Below are positions 56,101 through 64,000 of a stretch of 64,000 nt of DNA, piece after piece (within the stretch, counting starts at the first letter, position 1; each line of letters starts with the position of its first letter). Below the pieces are notes generated by a model. It had not been told where the DNA came from and searched no databases. It saw nothing but the letters and a program-made list of their open reading frames with translations. Source of the stretch: Amycolatopsis decaplanina DSM 44594 (lineage in GTDB: Bacteria; Actinomycetota; Actinomycetes; Mycobacteriales; Pseudonocardiaceae); assembly GCF_000342005.1 (NCBI RefSeq), contig NZ_AOHO01000043.1, positions 157,925 to 221,924 of the forward strand. The letters run 5' to 3'. The position numbers and the translations under genes are program-made.

Positions 56101-59100
56101 CTCGGGGACCTCACCGCCGGACCGCGCACCCGCGCTCGTGTCACCGAGGACGGCGAACCGATCGCGATCGTCGCGACCAGCTGCCGGTTCCCTGGCGGCG
56201 TGAACACCCCGGAAGACCTGTGGCGTCTCGTCGCCGAGGGCCGCGAAGGCCTCACGGAGTTCCCCACGGACCGTGGCTGGGACCTGGCCGCGCTGTTCGA
56301 CCCGACCCCGGGCAAGCAGGGCGTGTCGCACACCCGGACCGGCGGATTCCTGCCCGACGCGGGCGACTTCGACCCGGAGTTCTTCGGCATCTCGCCCCGC
56401 GAAGCGCTCGCCATGGACCCGCAGCAGCGGTTGCTCCTGGAGATCGCGTGGGAGGCCTTCGAGCGCGCGGGTATCCCGCCGGGCACCCTGCGCGGCAGCG
56501 ACACCGGCGTCTTCACCGGCGCGATCTACCACGAATACGCCTCCCGGCTGACGAAGATTCCGGAGGAGGTCGAAGGCTTCCTCGGCACCGGCACGTCCGG
56601 CGCGATGATGTCCGGCCGCGTCTCCTACACCTTCGGCTTCGAGGGACCGGCCGTGTCGGTGGACACGGCGTGCTCGTCGTCGCTGGTCGCGATGCACCTG
56701 GCGAGTCAGGCACTGCGGTCGGGAGAGTGTTCGCTCGCGCTGGCGGGCGGCGTCACCGTGATGGCCAACCCCGATCCGTTCGTCGACTTCAGCAAGCAGA
56801 ACGCGATGGCGGTCGACGGCCGCTGCAAGGCCTTCGCCAACGGCGCCGACGGCGTCAGCTGGGGTGAGGGCGCCGGCTTCGTCCTGCTGGAGAAACTTTC
56901 CGACGCACGCCGCAACGGACACCCGGTCCTCGCGCTGCTCAAGGGTTCCGCGGTCAACCAGGACGGCGCGTCCAGCGGTCTCACCGCGCCGAACGGGCCG
57001 TCGCAGCAACGCGTGATCCTCCAGGCGCTCGCCAACGCCGGACTGTCCACCTCGGACGTCGACGTCGTCGAGGCGCACGGCACCGGTACCCGGCTGGGCG
57101 ACCCGATCGAGGCGCAGGCCCTGCTCGCCACCTATGGTCAGGACCGAGAAGAGCCGTTGCTGCTCGGCTCGGTGAAGTCGAACTTCGGGCACACGCAGGC
57201 CGCGGCCGGTGTCGCCGGAGTGATCAAGATGATCGAGGCGATGCGGCACGGCGTCGTCCCCGCGACACTGCACGTCGACGCCCCTTCGGCCCAGGTCGAC
57301 TGGGAAACCGGCGCGATCCGCGTGGCCACCGAGTCCGCGAGCTGGCCGGAGACCGGCCGTCCGCGCCGGGCGGGAGTGTCCTCGTTCGGGTTCAGCGGGA
57401 CCAACGCCCACGTCGTACTCGAACACGTCCCCACATCGGAGACCAAGGAACCGGGCGCCCGGCCCGCGATGCTGCCGTGGGTCTTGTCGGGCCGTTCCGA
57501 AGAAGCCTTGCGGGCCCAGGCCGCGCGGCTCGCCGACCTGACGGACGACCCGCTCGACGTCGCCTGGACGCTGGCCACCGCCCGCACCGCGCACGAACGC
57601 CGCGCGGTCGTCGTCGGTACCGAGCCCTCGGTGCTGCGCGCCGGGCTGGCCGCGTTCGCCGACACCGGCCGGGCGGCCAACGTCGTCTCCGGCCGTGCGG
57701 TCACCGGGCGGCTCGCTTTCCTGTTCACCGGCCAGGGCGCGCAGCGGCTTGGCATGGGTCAGGGTCTGTACGAGACCTTCCCGGCCTTCGCCGCTGCCTA
57801 CGACGAGGTCACCGCGCTGCTCCCGGCCGGTGGTGACTTGAACCGCACCGGCACCGCCCAGCCCGCGATCTTCGCCCTGGAAGTGGCGCTGTTCCGGCTC
57901 TTCGAGTCCTGGGGTGTCACCCCGGACCTCCTGGCCGGGCACTCGATCGGCGAGATCGCCGCCGCCCATGTGGCGGGGGTGTTCTCGCTGGAGGACGCGG
58001 CGAAACTGGTCGTGGCCCGTGGCCGGTTGATGGAGGCGCTGCCCGAGGGCGGCGCGATGGTCGCGGTGCAGGCGTCCGAGGACGAGGTGCGCGAGTTCCT
58101 GACCGACGAGGTCTGCCTCGCCGCGGTGAACGGGCCCGACGCCGTCGTTCTGTCCGGTGTGGACGGTCCGGTCCGCGAGGTCGCCGCCCGGTTCGCCCAC
58201 GATGGCCGCCGCACCAAGCATCTCGTGGTGTCCCACGCGTTCCACTCGGCGCTGATGGAGCCGATGCTGGCCGAGTTCGCCGAAGTCGCGGAAAGCCTGA
58301 GTTACGCCGAGCCGCGGATCCCGATCGTCTCCACCGTGACCGGCCGGATCGCCGACGAGCTGACCGACCCGGCGTACTGGGTGCGGCACGTTCGCGAGAC
58401 CGTGCGGTTCGCCGACGGTCTCGCGGCATTGACCGCCGAGGGCGTCACGACGTTCCTCGAACTCGGTCCCGACGCCGTGCTTTCCGCGATGGGCACCGAC
58501 GGCGTCTTCGTTCCCGCGCTGCGCAAGGACCAGGACGAGGCCCGGACCGCGATGACCGCGCTGGGTGCGGTGCACGCGGCGGGCGCTCCCGTCGACTGGG
58601 ACCGCTTCTTCGACGGCAGCGGTGCGCGGCCGGCGAACCTGCCGACCTATCCGTTCCAGCGCCGCCGCTTCTGGCTGCTGGCCCCGCCGGGCTCCGGCGA
58701 CGCCACCGCGCTGGGCCTCGGCGCGCTCGACCATCCGCTGCTCGGCGCGGCCGTCGCGCTGCCCGAACGCGGCGGGCTCGTGCTCACTGGAAGGCTGTCG
58801 CTCGACGAACAGCCGTGGCTCGCCGGGCATCGCGTCCGCGACGCCGTCCTGCTACCCGGTACCGCGTTCGCCGAACTGGCCGTTCGGGCGGGCGACGAGG
58901 TCGGCTGCGGCACCGTCGAGGAGCTGACGTTGCAGGCGCCGCTGGTGCTCACCTCGGCCCCTGTTCAGCTGCGAGTGTCCCTTTCGGACGGTGATGCCCG
59001 CCGCACCCTGACGGTGCATTCGCGTCCCCAGGACGGCGAATGGACGCTGCACGCCACCGGCTCGCTGACCACGGCCACCGAGGAGCCCGCCGCGGAGACG

Positions 59101-62100
59101 GAATGGCCGCCGCCCGGTGCGGAAACCGTTGACCTGGAAGGCTTCTACACCACGCTGGCCGAGGCCGGGCTCACCTACGGGGACCCGTTCCGCGGTCTGC
59201 GCGCGGCCTGGCGCCAGGGTGACGAGGTCTTCGCCGAGGTCGCGCTGCCCGAGGGCACCGACGTCCGCGGGTTCGGGCTGCACCCGGCTCTGCTCGACGC
59301 GGTCCTGCACGCCGTCGGCCTGACCGGCGGCGCGGCGCGGCTGCCGTTCTCGTGGGCTGGGCTTGCCCTGCACGCCACAGGCGCGAGCACGCTGCGGGCC
59401 CGGCTCACCCCGGCCGGTCAGGACGCCGTTTCCCTGCGCGTCACCGACGGCACCGGTGCCCCGGTTCTGACGGCCGCGTCGCTGAGCCTGCGCCCGGTGG
59501 GCGATGGGCCGCTGCCCAGCGCCGCTGCCGACGCGCTGTTCGGCATCGACTGGATCCCCGTCACGCTGCCTTCGCAGGGTGAAGACGTCGCCGTGTACGA
59601 AGCCGCGTCGGTCGAAGCTGCCCTCGAGGCCTTGCAGGCGGCCGAAGACCGGCTCGTCGTCCACCTCACCGGAGACAGCCCGGCGCACGCCGCCATCGCC
59701 GGACTGGTGCGCAGCGCGCAGGCTGAGTATCCGGACAAATTCGTCCTGGTCCACGGCACCGGCGATGCCCGGATCGCGGCCGCCACCGGCGAGCCCGAGA
59801 TCGCGTTCACCGAGGACGGCCCGCGCGTGCCCCGCCTGACACGGGCCCGCGCCACCGCCGACCCGGACTGGACCCTCGACGGCACCGTGCTGGTCACCGG
59901 CGGTACCGGCGGACTCGGCGCCCATGTCGCGCGGCGGCTCGTCGAGCGGCACGGCGTCCGGCATCTGCTGCTCGTCGGACGCCGGGGCGCCGACGCCCCT
60001 GGTGCCGAAGCCCTGCGGGAGGAGCTGACCGCGCTCGGCGCGGAGGTGACGATCGCCGCCTGCGACGTCGCCGACCGATCCCAGCTGGAGTCCGTGCTCG
60101 CTCTCGCCGAGCAGCCGCTGACCGGCGTGGTGCACGCGGCGGGTGTCCTCGACGACGGCGTCCTCACCGCGATGACCCCCGAGCGGCTCGCCGCCGTGGC
60201 GGGTCCGAAGGCGGAAGCCGCGCGGCATCTGCACGAACTGACCACGGACCTGAAGCTGTTCGTCACGTTCTCGTCGATCGCAGGCGCGCTCGGCGCACCC
60301 GGTCAGGCCAACTACGCGGCGGCCAACGGCTACCTCGACGGACTCGCCGCACATCGACGCGCCCGGGGATTGCCTGGCACATCGATCGCCTACGGCCTCT
60401 GGGAAACCGGAATGGGTGAGGGGCGCGGTGGAGCGGCGCTGCCCGTCGAAGCCGGGCTGGAGCTGTTCGACCTGCTGGCCTTCGGTGACGATCCCCGTCC
60501 CGTCGCGACCAAGCTCGATCTGGCCGCGCTGCGGGCGGAAGCCGAGATACCGCATGTGCTGCGGAGCCTGGTCCGGCCGCGGCGGCGCCGTGCGGCGGAG
60601 GAAGCGGAAGCCGCGGGACTGCGGCAACGTTTGGCGGGCGTGCCCGCCGGTGAGCGCACGCGACTGCTGACCGAACTGGTCCGCACCGAGGCCGCGCACG
60701 TCCTCAGCCACACCAGCCCCGACGCCGTCGAAGCCGACCGTGCCTTCGGTGACCTGGGATTCGACTCGCTCACCGCGGTCGAGTTCCGCAACCGCCTCGG
60801 CACGGTCACCGGGCTGCGGCTCCCGGCGACGCTGACCTTCGACCACCCGACCCCGGTGGCGCTGGCCGAATTCCTGCTCGCCGAACTGCTCGACGAACCC
60901 GCCGACGCGACCCCGGTCTTCACCGCCGCCCGCGCCGACGGCGACCCGATCGTCATCGTCGGCATGGCCTGCCGCTACCCGGGCGGAGTGACGTCACCGG
61001 AAGAGCTGTGGGACCTCGTCGCCGGTGGCCGCGACGGCGTGACCCGGTTCCCCGAGGACCGCGGCTGGGACGTCGACGGCATCTACGACCCCGACCCCGA
61101 CCAGCCTGGCAAGACCTACACCCGCGAAGGCGGATTCCTGCACGACGCGGGCGACTTCGATCCGGAGTTCTTCGGGATCTCGCCGCGTGAAGCCCTCGCC
61201 ATGGACCCGCAGCAGCGCCTGCTGCTCGAAGTCGCCTGGGAGGCGCTGGAACGCTCCGGCACCGACCCGGCATCGCTCAAGGGCAGCCCGACCGGGGTGT
61301 TCGCCGGCGTCATGTACCACGACTACGGCACCCGGCTCGGCAACGACGTCCCCGACGACGTCGAGGGCTTCCTCGGCACCGGCACTTCGGGCAGCGTGCT
61401 GTCCGGCCGTGTCGCCTACACCCTCGGCCTGGAGGGGCCCGCGGTTTCGGTCGACACCGCGTGCTCGTCGTCGCTGGTCGCCCTGCACTGGGCGACGCAG
61501 GCGCTGCGGTCGGGGGAGTGCTCGCTGGCGCTGGCCGGTGGCGTGACCGTGATGGCGACGCCGGAGACGTTCATCGGCTTCTCCCGTCAGCGCGGACTCG
61601 CCGCCGACGGTCGCTGCAAGTCCTTCTCGGCCGACGCCGACGGCACCGGCTGGGCCGAAGGTGCCGGAATGCTCGTGCTGGAGCGGCTTTCCGACGCGCG
61701 CCGCAACGGTCACCGGGTGCTCGCGGTCGTCAAGGGCTCGGCGGTCAACTCCGATGGCGCGTCCAACGGTCTCACCGCCCCGAACGGCCCCTCGCAGCAG
61801 CGCGTGATCCGTCAGGCGCTGGCCGCCGCCGGTGTCCCGTCGTCCACTGTGGACGCTGTCGAGGCGCACGGCACCGGCACGACGCTGGGTGACCCGATCG
61901 AGGCTCAGGCGCTGTTGGCCACCTACGGCCGCGAGCGTGACGGAGAACCGCTGTACCTCGGCTCGGTGAAGTCCAACTTCGGTCACACGCAGGCGGCGGC
62001 GGGTGTCGCCGGGATCATCAAGATGGTCCAGGCGATGCACCACGGTGTCCTGCCGCCGACGCTGCACCTCGGCGAGGCGACCCCGCACGTCGACTGGGAA

Positions 62101-64000
62101 GCCGGTGACGTCGAACTGCTCGCGGAAGGCCGGGAGTGGCCGGAGACCGGACGGCCCCGTAGGTCCGCCGTGTCGTCCTTCGGGATCAGCGGGACCAACG
62201 CGCACGTCATCCTCGAACAGCCTCCGGCCGGAACTCCCGCCCCGCGCGAGGTCGTGGCCCCCGCGCTCGTGCCGTGGGTGCTGTCCGGCCGCGCCGAAGA
62301 CAGCTTGCGGCAGCAGGCCGGGCGCCTGCTCGACCGTGACGGCGAGCCCGTCGACGTCGGCTTCGCGCTGGCCACGACCCGCACCGCGCACGAACGGCGT
62401 GCCGTCGTGCTCGGCGCCACGGACGTGGATCTCCGTGCCGGACTCGGCTCGCTGGCCGCAGGCACGGCCGCCCCGTCGGTCGTCACCGGACGCGTGCTGC
62501 CCGGTCGGACGGCGTTCCTGTTCACCGGCCAGGGTTCGCAGCGCGCCGACATGGGCCGCGGTTTGTACGCCGCCTTCCCGGCGTTCGCCGCGGCCTACGA
62601 CGAGGTCGCGGCGTTGCTCCCGGCCGGTGGCGACCTGAACCGCACCGGTGCCGCGCAGCCCGCGATCTTCGCGCTGGAAGTCGCGCTGTACCGGCTCGCC
62701 GAGTCCTGGGGCATCGTGCCCGACTTCGTGGCCGGGCACTCGATCGGCGAGATCGCGGCCGCGCATGTGGCGGGCGTGCTTTCGCTGGAAGACGCGGCCA
62801 AGCTCGTCGAAGCGCGCGGCCGGCTGATGGAGGCGCTGCCCGAGGGCGGCGCGATGGTCGCGGTCCAGGCGAGCGAGGACGAGGTGCGTGAGCACCTGAC
62901 GCCGAAGGTCTCCTTGGCCGCCGTCAACGGCCCCGACGCGGTCGTTCTTTCGGGAGCCGCGTCGCCGACGCTCAAGCTGGCCAAGATGTTCGAGAAGCTC
63001 GGCCGCCGCACCAAGCGGCTTGACGTCTCGCACGCCTTCCATTCGGCTCTGATGGAGCCGATGCTCGACGAGTTCGCCGCCGTGGTGCGGGAATTCGACT
63101 TCTCCGAGCCGACGATCCCATTCGTGTCCACAGTGGACGGCGAGCGCACGGCCCGGGTCGCCGAACCGGAGTACTGGGTCGAGCACGTCCGCGCCACCGT
63201 CCGGTTCTCCACCGGACTGGCGTGGCTGCGCGAGGCCGGGGTCACCCGGTTCCTGGAACTGGGCCCGGCCGCCGTGCTGACTGCGCTCGCCGACGACGGC
63301 CCGGACACGTTCGCGGCGCCGTTCCTGCGTGCCGACCGCGACGAGGCGGAGACCGCGCTCACCACCCTGGCCGCCGCGTACACCCGCGGCGTCACCGTCG
63401 ACTGGGCCGCGGTGTTCCGCCCGACCGGCGCTCGCGTCGTCGACCTGCCGACGTCGGTGTTCGACCGCCGCCGGTTCTGGCTCGCCGCCGGAAGCGGCAC
63501 GGGCGACGTCACCACGGCCGGGCTCCAGCCCGCCGGGCACCCGCTGCTGGGCGCCGCGGTGCCGTTCGCCGACGGTGACGGCTGGGTCCTCACCGGACGG
63601 CTGTCGGTCGCCACGCATCCGTGGCTGGCCGGGCACGCCGCGTTCGGCGAGGTCCTCGTCCCCGGCACCGGACTGCTCGAACTCGCCGTCCGCGCCGGTG
63701 ACGAAGCCGGCTGCGGAGGCGTGGAGGAACTGACCCTCGCCGCACCGCTGGTGCTGCCGTCACACGGTGCGCTGGACGTCCAGGTGCTCGTCGGCGCGGC
63801 GGGCACGGGCGGACGCCGCCCGGTTTCGGTGCACTCGCGTGCCCCGCAAGGGGAGTGGACCGAGCACGCCACCGGCACGCTCGCCCCGGAAACGGTCGCC
63901 GTGCCGTCCGGCCTGACCTCATGGCCGCCCGCCGCCGAGCCGCTCTCCCTCGACGGGCTCTACGCGGATATGGCGGGCGCGGGGCTCGGTTTCGGGCCCC
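50152..64000 (+). CDS. Modular PKS4 (3' truncated): modules 5, 6 and start of 7
   Basis: At least 4616 residues; the frame is open to the window end. The GTG at 50152 is chosen because GGGGA precedes it and the product starts [17 protein letters not shown], a class 1a docking helix; the ATG at 50137 lacks a site. Module 5: KS 50254-51520 ([10 protein letters not shown]), AT 51829-52815 (GHSVGD, HAFH), DH 52870-53680 ([11 protein letters not shown]), ER 54160-55050 ([11 protein letters not shown]), KR 55072-55600, ACP 55870-56085. Module 6: KS 56155-57430, AT 57715-58670, DH 58726-59500 ([11 protein letters not shown]), KR 59884-60420, ACP 60649-60870. Module 7: KS 60943-62215, AT 62512-63480, DH from 63532 ([11 protein letters not shown]), cut off. 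All ATs carry HAFH; both KRs carry LDD. Prediction: CH2-CH2, then an alkene, then at least a dehydrating module. The gap to PKS3 is 39 bases. Confidence 0.95.
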   Translation, partial: MGENDKLRDYLTRVTGELQRTRGRLAALEDRAAEPIAIVGMGCRFPGGVRTPERFWELLTAGEHGITGFPEDRGWDVGALVDPDPDHLGTSYVDRGGFVEGAGEFDPEFFGISPREAVSMDPQQRLLLETSWEALERGGIDPASLSGSRAGVFVGTNGQDYGRDLPKGVEGVEGYLGTGISGSVLSGRISYVLGLEGPSVTVDTACSASLVTLHLAVRALRAGECDLALSGGATVMASPDAFIEFSRQRGLARDGLVKAFAAGADGTAWGEGAGMIVLERLSDARRNGHPVLAVVRGSAVNQDGASNGLTAPNGPSQQRVIRQALADARLSTKDVDVVEAHGTGTTLGDPIEVQALQATYGRDRGERGPLLLGSVKTNIGHTQAAAGVAGIIKMVLALRNGILPASLHIDAPSPQVDWSPGTIELLTSARSWPEGETRRAGVSSFGISGTNSHVLLEQAPETEESTVDAVIPPMIPPVIPPVIPWVLSGRTPAALRAQARALLDVEGDPADIGWSLAATRSVFEHRAVVTGRDEATLRAGLTAIAEGDPGVGEATDGSLAVCFTGQGSQRLGMGRELYEAYPAFAAAFDQVCELLPGVRETVFGDDAEALNDTANAQPALFALEVSLYRLVESWGVVPDFLIGHSVGDFAAAHVAGIWSLEDAAGLIAARGRLMSALPRGGAMCAIEATEDEVRAALVASADIAAVNGPRAIVVSGTEDAVRTVAEVFAGQDRRTKNLAVSHAFHSALMDGMLDDFAAVARRVTYKTPKIALIAGVTGRIAETAEILDPAYWVRHVREAVRFSDGVEALAEAGVTRFLELGPDGILSPAGQESAEGLFVPVLRRDRPEPETFVAALAAVHVHGGKVGWAAAFDGARPVALPTYPFQREFYWLPATHAAGDAAGLGLGSLDHPLLGAAVSVADAGGFLFTGSLSLRTHPWLADHMVHGQVVVPGTALVELAVRAADETGLAVLEELTLQAPLVLPESGAVQVQLWAGTPEDSGHRPLTVHSRPHGAGEWTLHATGALAPTASTPDWELAEWPPRGAEAVSLEGRYAELAAAGLEYGEIFQGLRSLWRDGEHTYAEVSLPETARDQAGRFGLHPALLDSALHALAEGDGPARLPFAWSDVVLHASGAAELRVRLTPSGTDAVTLRVADGTGAPVATVGSLVVRPVSAGQLRPAATREGLYELEWRQIAAPDTEAPSWAQFADVTGEAPEVVVYRAAGDDVHAVTGATLDVLRTFLAEERFAASKLLVHTGQSDVDPVAAAVWGLVRSAQSEHPDRFLLVDADGITDAVLAAGEPQIAVRDGELRVPRLVTPESTGRLLPPPGNWRLGLSGKGTFDHLTLEPLPDEPLGPLGVRVSVRAAGLNFRDVLNALGMYPGEAGLLGSEFAGIVLEVGAEVTDLRPGDEVMGLVSGGAGPVAVAERPMITRKPADWTYEQAASTPLVFLTAYYALVDLAGLKAGESILIHAAAGGVGMAATQLARHLGAEVYGTASESKQYVLRDAGLDDAHIASSRTLDFEQRFSGIDVVLNALAGDFIDASIRTMAPGGRFLEMGKTDIREPEGVHYRAFDLIDAGPERTAQMWDALTALFASGALAPLPTRTWDVREAREAFRFLSQAKHIGKVALTMPRALDPERTVVITGGTGGLGALIARHLVTAHGVRKLLLTSRRGLDAPGARELADELDAEVRVVACDVADRDAVAALLDGVDLTGVVHAAGVLDDGTIDALTQERLDFVLGPKADAARHLHELSGDPELFVTFSSAAGVLGAPGQGNYAAANGYLDGLAAHRRSLGLAGQSLAWGPWAAGMAETLGEAHLARLRAGGTPALAVEDGLALFDAAIAAGAPLAIPVQLDLPVLAASGPLPPLLGALVKPGRRTAKSGGGQDSSLARRLAGLTEADQDRELLDLVRTQVALVLGHVNAATVEPGRGFMDLGFDSLTAVELRNRLGSVTGLRLPSTVIFDHPTPVALAGYVRSELLGDLTAGPRTRARVTEDGEPIAIVATSCRFPGGVNTPEDLWRLVAEGREGLTEFPTDRGWDLAALFDPTPGKQGVSHTRTGGFLPDAGDFDPEFFGISPREALAMDPQQRLLLEIAWEAFERAGIPPGTLRGSDTGVFTGAIYHEYASRLTKIPEEVEGFLGTGTSGAMMSGRVSYTFGFEGPAVSVDTACSSSLVAMHLASQALRSGECSLALAGGVTVMANPDPFVDFSKQNAMAVDGRCKAFANGADGVSWGEGAGFVLLEKLSDARRNGHPVLALLKGSAVNQDGASSGLTAPNGPSQQRVILQALANAGLSTSDVDVVEAHGTGTRLGDPIEAQALLATYGQDREEPLLLGSVKSNFGHTQAAAGVAGVIKMIEAMRHGVVPATLHVDAPSAQVDWETGAIRVATESASWPETGRPRRAGVSSFGFSGTNAHVVLEHVPTSETKEPGARPAMLPWVLSGRSEEALRAQAARLADLTDDPLDVAWTLATARTAHERRAVVVGTEPSVLRAGLAAFADTGRAANVVSGRAVTGRLAFLFTGQGAQRLGMGQGLYETFPAFAAAYDEVTALLPAGGDLNRTGTAQPAIFALEVALFRLFESWGVTPDLLAGHSIGEIAAAHVAGVFSLEDAAKLVVARGRLMEALPEGGAMVAVQASEDEVREFLTDEVCLAAVNGPDAVVLSGVDGPVREVAARFAHDGRRTKHLVVSHAFHSALMEPMLAEFAEVAESLSYAEPRIPIVSTVTGRIADELTDPAYWVRHVRETVRFADGLAALTAEGVTTFLELGPDAVLSAMGTDGVFVPALRKDQDEARTAMTALGAVHAAGAPVDWDRFFDGSGARPANLPTYPFQRRRFWLLAPPGSGDATALGLGALDHPLLGAAVALPERGGLVLTGRLSLDEQPWLAGHRVRDAVLLPGTAFAELAVRAGDEVGCGTVEELTLQAPLVLTSAPVQLRVSLSDGDARRTLTVHSRPQDGEWTLHATGSLTTATEEPAAETEWPPPGAETVDLEGFYTTLAEAGLTYGDPFRGLRAAWRQGDEVFAEVALPEGTDVRGFGLHPALLDAVLHAVGLTGGAARLPFSWAGLALHATGASTLRARLTPAGQDAVSLRVTDGTGAPVLTAASLSLRPVGDGPLPSAAADALFGIDWIPVTLPSQGEDVAVYEAASVEAALEALQAAEDRLVVHLTGDSPAHAAIAGLVRSAQAEYPDKFVLVHGTGDARIAAATGEPEIAFTEDGPRVPRLTRARATADPDWTLDGTVLVTGGTGGLGAHVARRLVERHGVRHLLLVGRRGADAPGAEALREELTALGAEVTIAACDVADRSQLESVLALAEQPLTGVVHAAGVLDDGVLTAMTPERLAAVAGPKAEAARHLHELTTDLKLFVTFSSIAGALGAPGQANYAAANGYLDGLAAHRRARGLPGTSIAYGLWETGMGEGRGGAALPVEAGLELFDLLAFGDDPRPVATKLDLAALRAEAEIPHVLRSLVRPRRRRAAEEAEAAGLRQRLAGVPAGERTRLLTELVRTEAAHVLSHTSPDAVEADRAFGDLGFDSLTAVEFRNRLGTVTGLRLPATLTFDHPTPVALAEFLLAELLDEPADATPVFTAARADGDPIVIVGMACRYPGGVTSPEELWDLVAGGRDGVTRFPEDRGWDVDGIYDPDPDQPGKTYTREGGFLHDAGDFDPEFFGISPREALAMDPQQRLLLEVAWEALERSGTDPASLKGSPTGVFAGVMYHDYGTRLGNDVPDDVEGFLGTGTSGSVLSGRVAYTLGLEGPAVSVDTACSSSLVALHWATQALRSGECSLALAGGVTVMATPETFIGFSRQRGLAADGRCKSFSADADGTGWAEGAGMLVLERLSDARRNGHRVLAVVKGSAVNSDGASNGLTAPNGPSQQRVIRQALAAAGVPSSTVDAVEAHGTGTTLGDPIEAQALLATYGRERDGEPLYLGSVKSNFGHTQAAAGVAGIIKMVQAMHHGVLPPTLHLGEATPHVDWEAGDVELLAEGREWPETGRPRRSAVSSFGISGTNAHVILEQPPAGTPAPREVVAPALVPWVLSGRAEDSLRQQAGRLLDRDGEPVDVGFALATTRTAHERRAVVLGATDVDLRAGLGSLAAGTAAPSVVTGRVLPGRTAFLFTGQGSQRADMGRGLYAAFPAFAAAYDEVAALLPAGGDLNRTGAAQPAIFALEVALYRLAESWGIVPDFVAGHSIGEIAAAHVAGVLSLEDAAKLVEARGRLMEALPEGGAMVAVQASEDEVREHLTPKVSLAAVNGPDAVVLSGAASPTLKLAKMFEKLGRRTKRLDVSHAFHSALMEPMLDEFAAVVREFDFSEPTIPFVSTVDGERTARVAEPEYWVEHVRATVRFSTGLAWLREAGVTRFLELGPAAVLTALADDGPDTFAAPFLRADRDEAETALTTLAAAYTRGVTVDWAAVFRPTGARVVDLPTSVFDRRRFWLAAGSGTGDVTTAGLQPAGHPLLGAAVPFADGDGWVLTGRLSVATHPWLAGHAAFGEVLVPGTGLLELAVRAGDEAGCGGVEELTLAAPLVLPSHGALDVQVLVGAAGTGGRRPVSVHSRAPQGEWTEHATGTLAPETVAVPSGLTSWPPAAEPLSLDGLYADMAGAGLGFGP

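Noticed and set aside
31333..58830. Very long open frames on - opposite the PKS genes (for example 31333-34638, 45652-51375, 51514-58830)
   Set aside because: They are shadows of high-GC codon bias in the PKS genes on +; translations are low-complexity His/Arg/Gly/Gln-rich with no domain.

Overview
The window is very GC-rich, has overlapping and translationally coupled genes, and carries a giant modular type I polyketide synthase (PKS). Together with dispersed intergenic hairpins this points to an actinomycete of the Pseudonocardiales, most likely Amycolatopsis (inference; no marker gene is present). No rRNA, tRNA, CRISPR array, integrase or insertion sequence was recognised.

Left part (1-10.2 kb), ordinary chromosome: the tail of a GGDEF protein; a cyanophycin synthetase; a 0.9 kb gene-free block full of nested inverted repeats; a fungal-type cytosine deaminase; a WYL-domain regulator overlapping tail-to-tail with an MHS-family transporter; a TetR regulator divergent from two coupled short-chain dehydrogenases with a palindromic operator between them; two strong hairpins; and a small secreted Cys-containing protein followed by a terminator.

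Regulatory block (10.6-22.8 kb): a PAS-LuxR regulator of the PimM type (with a rare TTA codon) and four large LAL-type LuxR regulators. Three LALs are tandem on +, and the fourth is convergent on -. Three of the four have Lys replaced by Arg in Walker A. This set resembles the regulators of polyene-type PKS clusters.

Starter-unit operon (23.1-28.75 kb, - strand): flavin amine oxidase/monooxygenase, acyl-CoA ligase, free-standing acyltransferase and DHA2-type exporter. This is the logic used for 4-guanidinobutyryl or 4-aminobutyryl starters: arginine or lysine is oxidised to the amide, hydrolysed, activated and moved onto a loading ACP. The amidohydrolase for the middle step is not in the window.

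PKS block (29.05 kb to the right edge, + strand): four PKS genes. PKS1 = ACP(load) + KS-AT-DH-ER-KR-ACP. PKS2 = two KS-AT-DH-KR-ACP modules. PKS3 = KS-AT-KR-ACP. PKS4 (cut off at 64000) = KS-AT-DH-ER-KR-ACP, KS-AT-DH-KR-ACP, KS-AT-DH.... All seven ATs carry the malonyl signature HAFH. If collinear, the chain runs: omega-guanidino/amino starter, CH2-CH2, ene, ene, OH, CH2-CH2, ene, .... The best-known relative in this genus is the linear guanidino-polyene ECO-0501 of A. orientalis; identity with it is an inference that needs the rest of the cluster. Between PKS1 and PKS2, coupled to both, is a 73-residue protein that aligns with the C-terminal docking domain of PKS1. A free-standing docking domain is the most unusual item in the window.
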